Assembly (NCBI GenBank): GCA_963969365.1
Contig: OZ017754.1
Span: 1,736,001-1,800,000, forward strand
DNA from: Asterochloris sp. CNOR1
Taxonomy: Eukaryota; Chlorophyta; Trebouxiophyceae; Trebouxiales; Trebouxiaceae
Direction: 5' to 3'
Length of the DNA stretch: 64,000 bases
This document shows positions 35,001-47,400 of this stretch, in pieces. How positions within the stretch are numbered: position 1 is the first letter of the stretch; the number at the start of each line of letters is the position of its first letter. The translations under genes and the position numbers were made by a program. The notes beneath the pieces were generated by a model. The model saw only the letters and a program-made list of their open reading frames with translations. It was not told the DNA's origin and did no database searches.

Positions 35001-38000
35001 TGGACATGTTGCAGGCATGTCATGTGGTCACTGTGCCTAGCTACATCCGTTTTCATCAACTTGATGGTCAAGGAAGGTGCTTATGGTGGGCTCTTTGGCT
35101 GCGTGGAGGCAGGCCGCAGCCTGCAGCATTGCTGGCAGGCCCAGGGACTTGACATCACCATAGTCATGGCAGGTTCACACATGCAAACTGCCCCTGGTGT
35201 GCAAGCCGAGGGCAAGCCCTGCGTCAGCAGTTGCACCACCCAGCATTAGCGGCCGAGCGGGTGGGGCTTCTGAATATTGCCTGGTGAACTGGGAGTGGCG
35301 TGCAGCAATGCCGACAGGCTTCATGGTGGGCAGACTGTCCATTGCCCCGCTTTGCCTGAAAGGGAGGTGGGCTTAGTCCCCAAAATAGAGCTTGTTAAGA
35401 GTCTGTATTGTACAGCACAAGAGCAACACCTCAATGCAACATTTGATAGATGCAGCACAACAAACGTCATGACTGTAGCAGCTGGTGTCCTGTGCACTTG
35501 CGCATCTGCACCGGCTACCTTTCCTTGCTGCAGGCTGGAGTCCAGAAGCTCATCATGAATGGCCGGCTACGAGTGTCCTTCAAGCCGCTGCTAAATTCAG
35601 TGCCCATTATTGCCGCCATTCAGGTGAGGGCCTGCCTGCTGAGAGCAGTCTACAGGACCTGCACCACTGTGCAACCTTTTTCACTGCTGCTGCATACTGT
35701 ACTTGACTGGTGCCCCACACCCCTGCCAGCCAGCAAAGGTTGTGGCGGCAGATGGTGCAGCCTGAACAGATGGCTGACAAAAAGCTTGCTCCCATGCAAC
35801 AGGCTTGCTGCCTAGCATATTTCTGGACCCCCAAGGCCCCTCATGGGCAGCAGCCCTGCTGCCAGACAGAGGGTCCATTTCTGCACTGCAGTTTGCGCTT
35901 GTAGAGATGCCCAGCTTCAGCTTTGACATCACTGTTTATGGAGGAGACGCCACATTCCTTCCTGGCCTGGAGGCTTGGATCAACTCCCTGATCAAGGAAA
36001 CTGTTTTGAGGTGAACCCACCAAACACCAGGGCGTCATGTGCCCTGAGCTCCAGCACAGTCTGGCCTGCATGTCCCAAGGTGGGGCAGGCAGCAGCAACG
36101 CAGCGGCAGGTTGGACTGCATCTGCAGTTTTCTCTCAACTGTTTGGCTGCTGCTGTCAGCGGAGGTAGCATTTTGTCTCACCTGCTGGCGGCATCGAGCA
36201 TGTTGTGCATGCACACTGCTCCTGCAGGTGACCTATCCATGAAGCATTGACTGTCTGTGTCCTTGTCATGTGCAGGCCCTATGTGCTGCCTGAGCGCTAC
36301 ACATACCCCCTGGTGGCTGGTGATCTGGGGCAGATAGACAAGCCAAAGGCCATGCTCTTTGTGACTGTTGTCAAGGTAAGCCACTGTCAGCTGTGATGCA
36401 TGCTGAGAGCATACATGCCTGCCTGGGAAGCACCTGGTCAACAGTGGCCTCTGCTGGGTGCATGACCCCGGGCAACAAGGAGCAGTGTCCTTGTGGCTGA
36501 GGCAGCGGCCAGGAGCACATCTGCTCACTTGCCGGACACCAGCGTGCTGTGCCTGGCCCAGACTTGTCCTGGAGCAGGTTGTTGCCTCCACACACCCTCA
36601 TGTGGCAATGGCAGTGGCTGCAGGAGCTGAGAGCAGGCGTGCTCGTTCTGGTGTGTCTGCCCTGCAGGCCACAAATGTACCCAAGATGGACATCATGAGC
36701 GACTCAGATCCTTTTGTTCAGTGAGTCTCTCAACAGGAGCTGTAAACTATCTGGTACCTGCGGCCCTTTTGCTGGCCCCAGCTGCCGTCTGGAAGTGCCT
36801 GTGAAGCCATGGCATATGCACTGTATGCCTCCTGCATTTGTGCTCAACTGCGCCGGCTGCAGCTTGGCCTCCCTGCCTGGTGACTGCGTCCCTCAGGCTG
36901 TACTGCTCGTCCTCTGCAGCCTCATGCTCAGCCACCCTGGGCTGCATCCCTTGAGTGTCCACTCCTGACACCAGCCATGAAGTGGCCACTGGCCGCTGCC
37001 GTGCATCCTGCAGCCTGATGCTGGGCTGGCCTGGCTGCCCTGCCTGTGTGCAACAAGCCACCATGCCTGGCATGTTTGTCACCTGCAACTGATGCTGGGC
37101 CGTGCTGGCTGCAGGTTGTTTGTGAGATACACTCGCAAGGTCAAGACGCAGGTCAAGGACAACTGTGCCAACCCAGAGTGGAATGAGGAATTCCAATTTC
37201 TTGTGCATGAGCCGGACAGCCAGCAACTGACCGGTGAGCTTTCTGCAGCGGTACGTCATCCTGGGTCATGGGGTTATGGTAGCGTGACTGGCTGGCCAGC
37301 GCTAGGGATCTGATGGCATGTGCCGGTGCATGCTTCCAGCAGATGACAGCTTGCATGTCCCCACTGTGCTGCGGTGTTCGGACAAGTTGGCTAGCAGCTG
37401 ATGATGCATGCATGAGCTGGACAGCTGGCAGCTGACAGGTGAGTGTGTGCTCAGCGTGCGGACTGCATGCTGGCTGCTCAGGTGGGACAGGGCCATTGGC
37501 AGGCAGTGGAGAGATGTGGCCACAGCACTGCAACACACATTGGCCGAGAGCCAGGAGGGAAGCTGGATTGGGCGCGCTACGCAGCGCCTGTTTCGTGGCG
37601 ATGTAAGCAGATGATGCCGCCTGGCTCCAGCCCGCCTGCAGAGGCACATTACACAGCTAGCTGCAGTCAAATTGTGGGTGCGCACTCCTGCTGGAGCTGC
37701 AGGGTCACCCCACAAATCGGTCTCTTCTCAAGGGTGTGTGTGTCTGGCCTGCAGCTGTGCTGTACGACTACGACCTGCTGAACGAGGACGATGAGATCGG
37801 GCGTGTCTCCATCCCTGTGAGGGACCTGGCCAATGGTGAAGAGGTGGAGCGCTGGATTGAGATCAAGCAGCCGGAGAAGCCCAAGTCGGACCACGGGCTG
37901 GTGAGGCTGCCCAATGGCCTGTGTCTCCCGCAAGCAACCCAGCGCTGCTTTGTGGTTCAGCAGCGGCACAGGGTCAGAGTCAGCCAGCAGGCTGGCAAGT

Positions 38001-41000
38001 CACAGGGATGACATGCAGCTGCCATGCATTGCTGAACCGCCTTGGTGAGTGTCCAGTGCATGGGAACTATAAGGTAGTTGGAGCAATGCCGAACGGGGAA
38101 ACCTGCAGCAGAGCAGAAGCTCATGTGCCCTGTCGACAGCACCTCACCCAGCACTGCTTCCTGATGCGGCGCAGGTGGGTGCAGTGACGAGCGCCCCAGG
38201 GAAGGGCCTGGACAAGTTCAGGAGCGCGGCGCACAAGATGCACCTGGGCAACCACAGCAATGAGCCGTGCCAGCTGCTGCTTCGGGTGAGCCCTCAGCGG
38301 GTGTGCAGTACCAAGTCCTTGTGGGCTCAGTCCTGTGCTTTGTGCCCCGGCGCGCCTAAGCACACTCAACCTGGGTCATGCCCGCTCCTGGTGTGTCTGG
38401 CAGGCGGCATTTGCACTGTAGGTACCAACATCATGTACCCCTTTGGACTACCCATCCCTTGTTGTCTGTCGCTGCTTGCCCCCGTCTTCTGTTTGGTGCG
38501 CTGCTTCCATATACCAGGCACATGAGTCTGCTTCTGGGTGCACCCAAGCATTTGCAGCCTATAGCACAATACTCAGCTAACATGATTGGTCCCGTTTTGT
38601 GGCATCCAAGCCATCTGCATTGGCTGTGCAGGGCCACAGACAGGATGTGTGTGCACAGCAGGGTGAGGCTTCAATTGACTTCAGACTGTGATGGCTGCAG
38701 TTGAGCTACTTCGAGTTTCAGCATGAAGAGCTCGAGGCCCTTGGCATTGACGCAGGCCCGAAGGCTGCCTCAGAGGAGGAGCCTGGCGAGCGAGACACCG
38801 AGAAGCAGAAAGCAGCTGTGGCTGCCCAAATAGAGCAGCACAAGGACAGGCACGCAGGGGACCCTGACAAGCCAGATGAGGTAACTCTCGATGACCCGCT
38901 ACGTGACGCATGCAGGACGCCTAGGTTGAGGTGGATGCCTGCCTGGAGCATTTTGACAGCACACACGGGACTCTTCTAGGCTAGATGGAGAGAGCATTAC
39001 GTCTGCTGCTCAGCTGGCTGGCTGGCCCATGCCAGGCTGCTTGGTACCTGCTGCCAGTCTGTGAAGAGATGGTGACAACAGCACCAGGACATGCACAGGG
39101 TCAACTTCAACCAGCCGGACTGTGGTATGTAGGCGCCTGCTGCCTGAGTGGCTGCCCGACATAAGCTGGTGCATGGTACGCTCAGAGACGCAGGCTGCTC
39201 TGCACAGCTCTGCAAATCCTGACTCGTCTGCAAGGAGCAGCAAGCTGGCGAGCCCTCTTACTCAAAAATGCATGTATGAGGGGCCCTTCCTGCAATGAGC
39301 TGCAGCCCAATGTGTGGGCTGTGGTGTGCACGCCCCTAACCAACACAAGCCATGATGGCTCCAGCCCAGTGGTACAGCTGCAGCACCCTGCAATGTACAG
39401 CTGCAGTGTACAACACTGCAATGTCAGCTTACCAGGGCCACTATGCTGAAGACTCAAACTGCCCACACCCCTGGCCCTGCAGATCCCTGACCCAAGGAAG
39501 GGCAACGACAACTCTCAGCATGGTAGCAGATGGCACAAGGGCAAAAATATCCACCAGAATGGGATTGAAGATGATGGTCAAGCCAGCATTGGCGAGCAGG
39601 CTGGGCAGGAGCAGGAGGTATGTGTGCCGCCTGTACATCAGCTGGCATATTCTGTTTTGGCACCAAGTGAGGCTTATACTGTGTGCAGGATTGGCTGCTG
39701 CAAGGGTGCATGATATGTGATGTCTTGCAGGCAGAATGTGCAGGAGCAGCAGGTCGCTGTCTGGAGCTGTGCTGCTTGGTGCAGGTCACATTTGAAGCCC
39801 CTCACAAAGTGTTTGCAGGCTTGTGAACGCATTCCCTGCAGCTTCACGGCTGGCAACTACATCGTACGACAGGAGGCTTAGGACAAGGGCACTAGCTCAC
39901 GACGTTGTTGCCACATGGCTGCACCAAGCCTGCATTGGGTTCACTGTTGCCAGCTGGCCTGTGGTGCAGGAGGGGCAGGGCAAGGGCAATGGTGACCTTT
40001 TAGTCGACGGCAAGGATGGAGAGTACCCAGGGGCTGGCGGGGAGGTCACAGAGCAGCAACAGGAGCAAAGGAGGAAGGCTGAGAAGTGGGCTATGGCTTG
40101 TCTGGCTCGCACCTCACTGTATCCTGTCAGGGGTTGTCCTGGCTGCACCATGCACACCACTGAGGCAGCATGTGCAGCATGCGCAGGCCGCAGGCAGCAA
40201 GCAGTCCAGCTGCAGGCAAACATGCCATGCCTGCCTGCACAGGTCCACCACATGCTGCCCACCCAAGTGCGGCATGAAGCACTTGGGGTTCACTGGTCAC
40301 CATGGCCACTCTGACTGACTATATATAGCAATGCAAGCATGACACACGGCTCCCAGTGCAGCGGCACACAGCCGCTGCTGATCTCAGTAAGAGCTCCCAG
40401 TGCAGGGTCTCAAGCACTCAAATGACATCATTGTGTGCTGCAGGCGGCGGCGGCGTGTCGAGCATACGAACGGGCGCTACAGCTCCCGTGATCTGGACAG
40501 TGGCCAGGGCCCACCAGAGGCAGATGGTGATGAAGGTGACTCTTGCAACCTTGTGCAATGTGGTCAGTGGCCTCAAGTGTTGCCCCATTGTGTTGTGAGC
40601 CCACTGCATAAAGATGGCAGGGAAGGTAAAGATGGCCAGTCCGGTGGTACTTGGGATGGGGGAGAATGCACTGTCGGCCTGGCCTTCAAACTGCACAAGT
40701 GGGAGCTGGCAGCGTACATGCAGCTCATGCGGGTGATGCTCGGGACGTGCAGCAGCAGGTGGTGCCAGGCATTCCCAGTACCTGTCTGCAGGAAGCTTTG
40801 CATGCTGCTGCTGCGAAGCAGCCCTGCAAGACAGGCCTGATGTGCTTTGCAGCCTTCCGTGTGCACAGCACGATGTCTTGACATGTCGATATGCTGACGA
40901 GGCCAGTACCAGCAGGGCAGGCCAAGACCTCTCTGCAGCATGAGAGCATGCAGAGTGTGCAGGCGTGCCTGCAGCTGCTGCAGGCCAAGACTTGGCACGG

Positions 41001-42916
41001 CCGGCCCCCATGCAGTCTGCCTCTGCGATCCTGCGACTGTGACACCAATGCACAATCAGTGGCTGACAGAGATGCCTGCTGCTGATGTCAAGGACCACGA
41101 GGGCCATCAACATTGGCACAGGCCTTTTGCAATCCAGGCGCTGACAATTGAGCTTGCTGCTGCTGCAGGTGCGGCCCCAGCGGGCGGGGCGGGTGTCCTT
41201 GCTGCCTGTTGGGCACAGCTGTGGCACACACTTGTTAGCAAGTGACCGCGAGGGCCAGCAGCGCAAGCAGACAACTCCTTGCAGCATAGGAGGGCACATT
41301 CAGGGCCTGACAGGGATGCATGCTGCTTCAGGTGCTGCCTAGCAGTGGGGGCTCACCCTAGTGGGGGCCTTAGTGTGCATGGTCTGGGGCTGACGGGTAG
41401 GCCTGCTGTCTTGTGGCACAGCAATGGGCTGACTGGTGTGTCTGTTCATCCATTCAGGTGACCGCGGCATGGGTGGCTCAAATCAGGGTGAGGGTCACCG
41501 TATAAAGGAGAACCGGATGCAGCGCGGGGACAGCGGGCGCAAGAAGGTCATGGATGCCCTCAGAGTGAGCACCGGTCTGCTCAGAGCTGCCATTCAGCTG
41601 AACTCTTGCACCAGCAGTGGGGGCTTGTGCGTGTCACACACCTTGATCTCCAGATGTAAAGCATTTCTGTCCAGACCTCATTGCCTGAGATGACGTGGAG
41701 CCCTCAGCATGCACCCTTGCTGGTTGTGCATGTTCACACTTGCCTGCCTCACTGTTGGTGGGCTGGTGGCTTTCAAGCTCTACGGCTGCTGTTGAGTGGC
41801 TTGCAGCAAACATGATATGCTGGCAGGCTGCAGGTGCACAGCAGCTGTAGCAGCAGTGGGCCATTACAAGCCCAAAGCAGGCCCTTTTGAATGTGGCTAG
41901 TGTTGGTGATGCTAGCAGCCTAATCTGCTGCCTGCGGACATGTTGATTGTGAAGTAGGAGCAGCCCTTAAGGTGCATGCAGTATTGACCAAGACTGCTGA
42001 GCTGAGCATTGCACACCGCTGGAGGCATGTCCTGCCTTGTGTGCAGGGTGGAGTGCTGTATGTCAGAATCACCAAGGCTGTCCACCTCATACACAAACCA
42101 GTCTACAAGGGCAACTTCACAGGCAGCCTAACGTAAGCAGGGCTCTCAATTTGCCCAGCGGCCCAATCTGCTTGGCCTGCTGCCAGATATGGCTGCATCT
42201 GTTGCCCCGAAGCACAAGCTGGGCAGGTCTCTGGGACCTCAGCTGGCTTGACAGAGACCAGGACAGAGTCAGCAGATGCTTTATATAGCCTAATGTTACA
42301 CTGCCACCGCCATGCACAGGAAGGGTGCAGAATTGCCTCTTGAAGCACTGCAGGTTCCTGCCCTGGCTGCCAAGGGGCTGGGCTCAAGCCTGCAAACGCC
42401 ACATGCTCCCCTGCTGCAGGACGTGCAAGGTGATGGTGGGCGGGGAGGAGAAGTTCACAGTTGCAGCTAAGGGCAAGGAGCCTGGCTGGGATGATAACCT
42501 GGAGTTCATTCTGGGGCACTCTGCCACCAGCAAGGCCAACGTGGACATCGTCATCGAGCTCTGGGACTACAAGTACTTTAACCATTTCAAGGCAAGTGTC
42601 CTCTGCAGTGCATGAGTTGGACGTGGCCATGGCAATGCTGCATGTGTCTTTCCCCGGACACATCCACCATGCTGCCGGCCCCCCCTGGTACCAGTCATGC
42701 ACAGTTCCTGGACACAAGTAGTTCAACTTGAACAACATGCAGGCTGGGGTGCCAGACTGATCTTTTTCTCCAGAAGTGCAGGGTCGCTATAGCCTGCCTC
42801 TGGCTGAGGTGATCAGAAGCAAGCAAATGAAGGAGACAGTCACTTTGAAGGACGTCCGTCATGGCCAGCTTTCATTCGAGCTTGCCTGGATGGGCATAGC
42901 AGAGACTGCACGGTGA
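32092..42916 (+). CDS. Extended-synaptotagmin/tricalbin-like protein (TM-SMP-C2-C2)
   Basis: Membrane-contact-site lipid-transfer protein by family. Twenty-two exons close in phase from the ATG at 32092 to the TGA at 42914-42916 (2394 nt, 797 aa): 32092-32156, 32397-32535, 32813-32860, 33271-33337, 33683-33794, 34149-34203, 34702-34848, 35534-35623, 35892-36010, 36276-36375, 36668-36720, 37115-37233, 37755-37900, 38175-38285, 38701-38880, 39483-39617, 39970-40085, 40444-40535, 41458-41564, 42047-42132, 42420-42591, 42782-42916. One N-terminal TM helix (GGGIVLAIIMLVYF, about residues 33-49); SMP domain about 85-285 (WQRVGFLNQIIGDQLWPHV; PPQINGVKVYPK); C2A about 300-420, with Ca2+-site Asps in DIMSDSDPFV and DYDLLNEDDEIG; an acidic/basic disordered linker of about 245 residues; C2B 668-797, lacking those Asps. 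Introns 6 and 21 use GC donors. Confidence 0.93.
34614..34650 (+). repeat. Decayed copy of an exon 5' edge (SMP-C2 gene, exon 7)
   Basis: GTGCCCCGGAGGAGGTGGAC resembles the start of exon 7 at 34702 (AGCACCCCTGAGGAGGTGGAC), about 90 bp downstream, and the similarity continues into TTGGACAT versus CTGGACTT. It lies in intron 6 and lacks an AG acceptor at the matching place. Confidence 0.55.
37402..37446 (+). repeat. Decayed copy of an exon 3' edge with donor (SMP-C2 gene, exon 12)
   Basis: TGCATGAGCTGGACAGCTGG and the following CAGCTGACAGGTGAG match the end of exon 12 (37204-37238, TGCATGAGCCGGACAGCCAG then CAACTGACCGGTGAG) at 30 of 35 positions, including the splice donor. It lies 200 bp into intron 12. 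Confidence 0.75.
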
Positions 42917-43061
42917 TAGCACTTTGCTCTGGGCTGGTGAGTCCACATCTGGACTGCCTCAAGGCTACGCCCAGTTTTCAGACCTCAGAGCAACACAGAC
43001 ATTGTACACAGCCACTTGAATGAAACTAGATCAGATGAAAAGGGACAGCAGTGAACATGTA
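42917..43061. other. Short tail-to-tail gap
   Basis: 145 bp separate the stop codons of two convergent genes, so their 3' UTRs probably overlap. No clear TGTAA is seen. Confidence 0.5.
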
Positions 43062-44303
43062 CTAAGCAGCAACTGACTTGTTCAAGGCTTGCATGAAGAA
43101 GTTCTTCAATTGCACAGGCATACTTGCAGCCAGGGCCCAGGCTTTGACTGTGACAGAGGTGGCTAGAAGCTTGGCCTCGAAAAACAGCTTTATGACTTGG
43201 AATTGTGCCCATCTCAACACCTCATCCACAGAATACACAAGCACAGCAAGCACCAGCAGGCTGATGAGGACTGTCCGGGTCCTGCTGAACAGCTCCCCTG
43301 CAGTAGGGTAATTGAGCTCACGGGGGACTTGCATCAGCCTGGGAGTGTTCAAGTGGTGCTGCACCCCGCTCAGATGGCGCCTGACTGACAACAGAGTTCC
43401 AGTCCAGACATTGCGCTCAGGCAGATCATTGAGCGCTTCACGCAGCTCAGACAACTTCTTCGGAATTGCTATTAGCTGCTCAGCCACTGTGGCACCATAT
43501 GGTGGGTTTCTGCAGACCCGTGCTGTGTCCTTGGTTAGGTCATCGAAAGCCTGGTCTCTGTGCAGCATAGTCAGCGGCTGCCAGGGCTTCACCTTACTCC
43601 TGCAGTGCAGCGCATGCAGAGCAAGCCAATCACTGCTGGAGCCCATGCATCTTAAAGGTTTGCTTGCAAAGCTGCTGAGGTCTGCAGTGCAGATGGCGGA
43701 GCATGGTAGCACGCCATCATCATGCTGCAGCGGGCACCTCATCAGGTGCAGTCGAGGCGGGCTGAAGCTGTGGTTTGGCCAGCAGCAACCTGTTTCTCCA
43801 GCTTGGAGGCGACTGAGAATGCCTTGACCCCCATCTGACACTGCTGCTCGCACAGCCTGTAGGCATCTGAGACTGCTTGCTCACCACAGCTTGAAAACTT
43901 CTTCTTCAAATCTTGCCCTGAAGCGCTCCTCTGTGTCCCCGGGGAGGTATGCTATTCCCTTGGCCGCACTGCGTACGTCGCTTAGACGCTGCTCCAAGAT
44001 CACAATCTGAAATTCGATAATGTCATACTGTACATCCTTTGGCAGGTCACTCAGCCACTGTGAGGAGCTCACTGACTCCCCACAGAATTCGTCAGCCCTG
44101 GCAGCAGCAACACCATCAGCTGCCCCAGCAGCAACTTCTGCTGGGGCACTGCGCTCGCTAGAGGTCTTGAGACTCTGTGAGCTCGAATGCGGCTTCAGGA
44201 GCGCATGTCTGCCGCATGCTGGCGGGGGGCTCCTGATGGCATTTAGGCAGCCCTGCTGCCGTGCGGTGAGAGCCCAGTGTGGCATCAAAGCACAGCCTGA
44301 CAT
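43062..44303 (-). CDS. Unrecognised protein with C-terminal membrane helix, possibly organelle-targeted
   Basis: I do not recognise the family. Likely exons are 44303-43885, 43856-43790 and about 43592-43062 (338 aa plus stop if these are right; the third acceptor, AAG at 43593, is weak). The N-terminus (MSGCALMPHWALTARQQ... rich in Ala, Ser, Arg and poor in acidic residues) looks like a transit peptide. A conserved-looking helical block follows (WLSDLPKDVQYDIIEFQIVI then [20 protein letters not shown]), then a second helical part (LIAIPKKLSELREALNDLPE) and a single TM helix near the end (TRTVLISLLVLAVLVYSVDE), followed by an amphipathic tail ending NKSVAA. The arrangement suggests a plastid or mitochondrial membrane protein; this is inference. 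The start lies only 103 bp from the divergent EF-hand/CNBD gene. Confidence 0.65.
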
Positions 44304-44406
44304 GCTGGGACCTGTCTCATGGGCTTGCCAGCTCTTAGGTCATGTCCCCACATCTGGAACAGCCAAACAATGGGGATGTGTGAGCTATGAATGTGTAAGT
44401 GCCACT
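44304..44406. promoter_or_regulatory. Very short bidirectional promoter region
   Basis: Only 103 bp separate two divergent ATGs (44303 minus, 44407 plus). It must carry both 5' UTRs and the core promoter. No motif is evident. Confidence 0.5.
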
Positions 44407-47400
44407 ATGGAGGCATCATCTGGCATCCCTCCTGAGCTTCATCAGGCCTTGCTAGCAGCATTCCACTCCTATGATGAAGATGGCTCTGGCTCGATCAGCC
44501 TTCACGAGCTAATCACCTGCTTGAGGTTGGTGGTCCCCTCCAGCATCTTCAGCACTGTGGCTAGAACCAGTGAAGTCACAGACATCCCCACATACGGCTG
44601 CAGGGAGCTGGGTGTCAAGCATCTGACAGACACTCAGATTGAGCGCAAGTTCCATGAGGTGAGGGCAGGGGGAACACCTGCGAAGGACTGGGCGTCAGGC
44701 AGCGTCCCTGAATGCAGTCACCTCACCATGCAGCTGCCTCGTCTCCTGGTGGAGTGTCAGGCGATCGCTTGCCGATAGCAACGCCCGGCAGCCCATTTCC
44801 TAGGCAGCACTACGGCCGTCAGCAGCGCTTGCCTCTGTGTGCAGGCAGACCAGGATCGAAGCGGAGTCATTGACTTTCAGGAGTTTGTTGCTCTCTTCTT
44901 TGCCCTGACCAAGAAGAGTGCTCTGGGCGTCCAGGAGGCCAAGACTATCCTGCTGCAGAGGTGTGCACCCTGCGGCCCCATACCTGACCTGTGGCCTGGC
45001 CTCCCTGCCCAGCAAATGCACGCAAAGCCGCCCCAAAACTTCCCTCTCAGCAGGCAACAGCCAGGGCCAGGCTTTGACTTCACAGTCCCCGGCTGCCCCG
45101 TTCGGCCGGTCAACAGGACGCCCAACCAGCCCACGCTCTGTTCAAGGTCACCCCAGGGTTGCTAACCTGCCTGCTGCTGCCCCTGCAGGCCGGTGGACAG
45201 GACACCCAACCAGCTCAAGAGGCTGTCCACCTACCTCATCAGCACGCAGCCCTTTTTCATGCAGCTGCAGCCGGCAGTGGTTTATGATGTGAGTCCCACA
45301 ACTGGCGCTGCGCAGACCCCTGCAGCTGCACAGATGCTTGTTGCAGTGCTGCACGGCAGGCTGCTGTCTTGCTATCCAATGTGCATGAAGGTTGGGCAGC
45401 TGCAGTTAGCATTCTGCTGTCATGCCCGCTTGCACAGCAGCCTGCTGCTGCTACACAGACACCTGCTACATGCAGTAAAACAAAGTGCGTGTGCTGCAGC
45501 TGCTGGCAGCCAACATGGCCCACAGCAATCTGTTGCTTCCAGTGTGCGCTCCAGTGTGCAGGCCGTGCCAGGCAGTGCAGTGTGTTGCGCTGTTGTGTAG
45601 CCGCCTTGTGTAGCTGTCCTGTGGAGTCCACGCAGTGGGGCTTGTTCATGGCCCAGACTGCTGTGTGTACCTGACCAGATGCCAGCCAGATGGTTGTCAA
45701 GACCAGTAGTCTGTCATGCTTCGCTCCTCCCTGCTGCAGGTGTCCCGCTTCCTGCAGCACGCTGAGTTCCAGCCGGGGGAGCTGTTGATGCGCCAGGTTT
45801 GCGAAAGTATCCACATCATCTCTTCCATCTGGGCTCATGTCACCCTTCAGAAATTGTAGCGCACCATCAGGATGGCTGAAATGTGTGCTGGGTCATCATA
45901 GTCGTCACCGACCTCTGCCAATCTGCTTGCAGGGGGAGCGAGGGGATCACATGTTCATCATCCTGGCGGGCACCTGCAAGGCAAGCAGTGCAGCAGGCGC
46001 AGACAGGCTCTGCACATGTTGCAAATGGCGTTACTGTGAGAACAGGCCAGGCACCTGCAGAGAGAGGAGTGCGGGGCGCACTAGGTTGCATGGGAGCTTG
46101 TTCAGAGGGGCTGGTTTGCTTTGCATTGCTGCAGACAGGCACTGCCCACCTGGCAGCGACACCGGTCATCGCCTAGCCCAAAGGGCTTGCAGAGCCAAGG
46201 AAGTCTGCTGTGCATCACTCAATGCTCCGCAGCTGATAAGCACTGCCATGAGATAACACTGCAGTTGCAGTGTCGGGTCAGCCGCTGAATTGCAGTCTGC
46301 CCTGGTGAACTAGGTGCCCTGTGCAGCCTCAGTGCTGACACTGCAGGTGTCTGGGAGGCTTGAGGTTGTGCCAAGGCTGACAATGATTGCACTACCTGCC
46401 AGGTGTGGGTGGATGCAGCCATCAGATCTGAGAACCTGAGGGAGTCCCTCAAGCGCATGAACACCTTTGCACGGCAGCCCACCCTAGGGCCGCAGAGCAG
46501 CAGGGTTGCCACCCTTGGTCGCACACAGACCAGGACTGGGACTCGCAGCATCAGCTACAAGCAGGGATCTGTGCAGCCTGGCTCAATCAATGGGTCGCAG
46601 GTGGGTCCTCTGCTATGTCTCTGCTAGGTCCTCTGCTAGGCCCTCTGCTAGGCCTGCCTTGCCGGGCAGCAATTCCCAGCACCACCTCCAAGCAGCCACA
46701 GGCCAAGCAGTGGCTTGCAGGGCAGGTCTCACCTTGCAAAAAGCTGTCCGCCTGTGACCTTAGACACTGAAGCTCCGCAATGAGTTGCAGGCAGGCGCTG
46801 CAGGGTGTTGTTCATGTCAGAACAGCAGTTTGCAGGCAGCTTCAATCACAAGTGGGCGGCCTGGACCCATCTGTGATTGCATGCAGGTGCTGTGCATGGA
46901 AAGTTGCATCAGTTGTCCCCAGCATGCCAGCCTGTGGCCTTCCTGCAGACCTGAGCGCTTCTCCCCAGCCCTGCATCGCAATGCAGTGCTGACTGACCAT
47001 GGCTGCCTCCATTGCAGGACGACTATGAATGGGAATCAGCGCTGGGGAGGTCCTTGGATAGCACTCAGGCTCAGGGATTGGGGGACTTTCAGGCAGCGTC
47101 GCCGCGCTTTAGTCTGAGAGAAGCGTTGCAGAGCAGCGTGCCTGAGGAGGAGCAGAGTGGCAGCAGGGTGCACAGCAGGAGCGGCACTCCCGAGCAGGGA
47201 ACGGGGCAATCGCAGGAGGAGGCAGGGGGAGTGCAGGAGAGTTGCACTGGGCAGATGCCTGTCAAAGCCAGGTGCACTGGTACCCTTGATGAGTGCACAG
47301 CACGCAGCAGCAGCAGCAGCAGCAGCAGCCAGACGGGGTGCAGAAGCCTGGCACTGGACTGCAGACAGCCAAGTTCAATAGGGAATGGCAGCCTGAATGA

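Noticed and set aside
35250-35330. tRNA-Ser-like fragment (GCGGCCGAGCGGGTGG)
   Set aside because: No matching acceptor stem, anticodon stem or T-loop could be built around it.
39441-39638. Minus-strand frame resembling a transmembrane protein (LLLLPSLLANAGLTIIFNPI)
   Set aside because: It is the mirror of a charged plus-strand linker exon (39483-39617) that fits the SMP-C2 gene in phase at both ends.
40418-41299. 293-codon minus-strand open frame with hydrophobic stretches, candidate membrane gene
   Set aside because: It is antisense to a phase-closed exon of the plus-strand SMP-C2 gene (40444-40535) and otherwise intronic. Chance long frames are common in this stop-poor DNA.
43881-44303. 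Plus-strand frame (44020-44778) starting upstream of the EF-hand ATG
   Set aside because: Its first 128 codons are antisense to the clear minus-strand exon 1 of the unrecognised membrane-anchored gene; only the part from 44407 matches an EF-hand protein.
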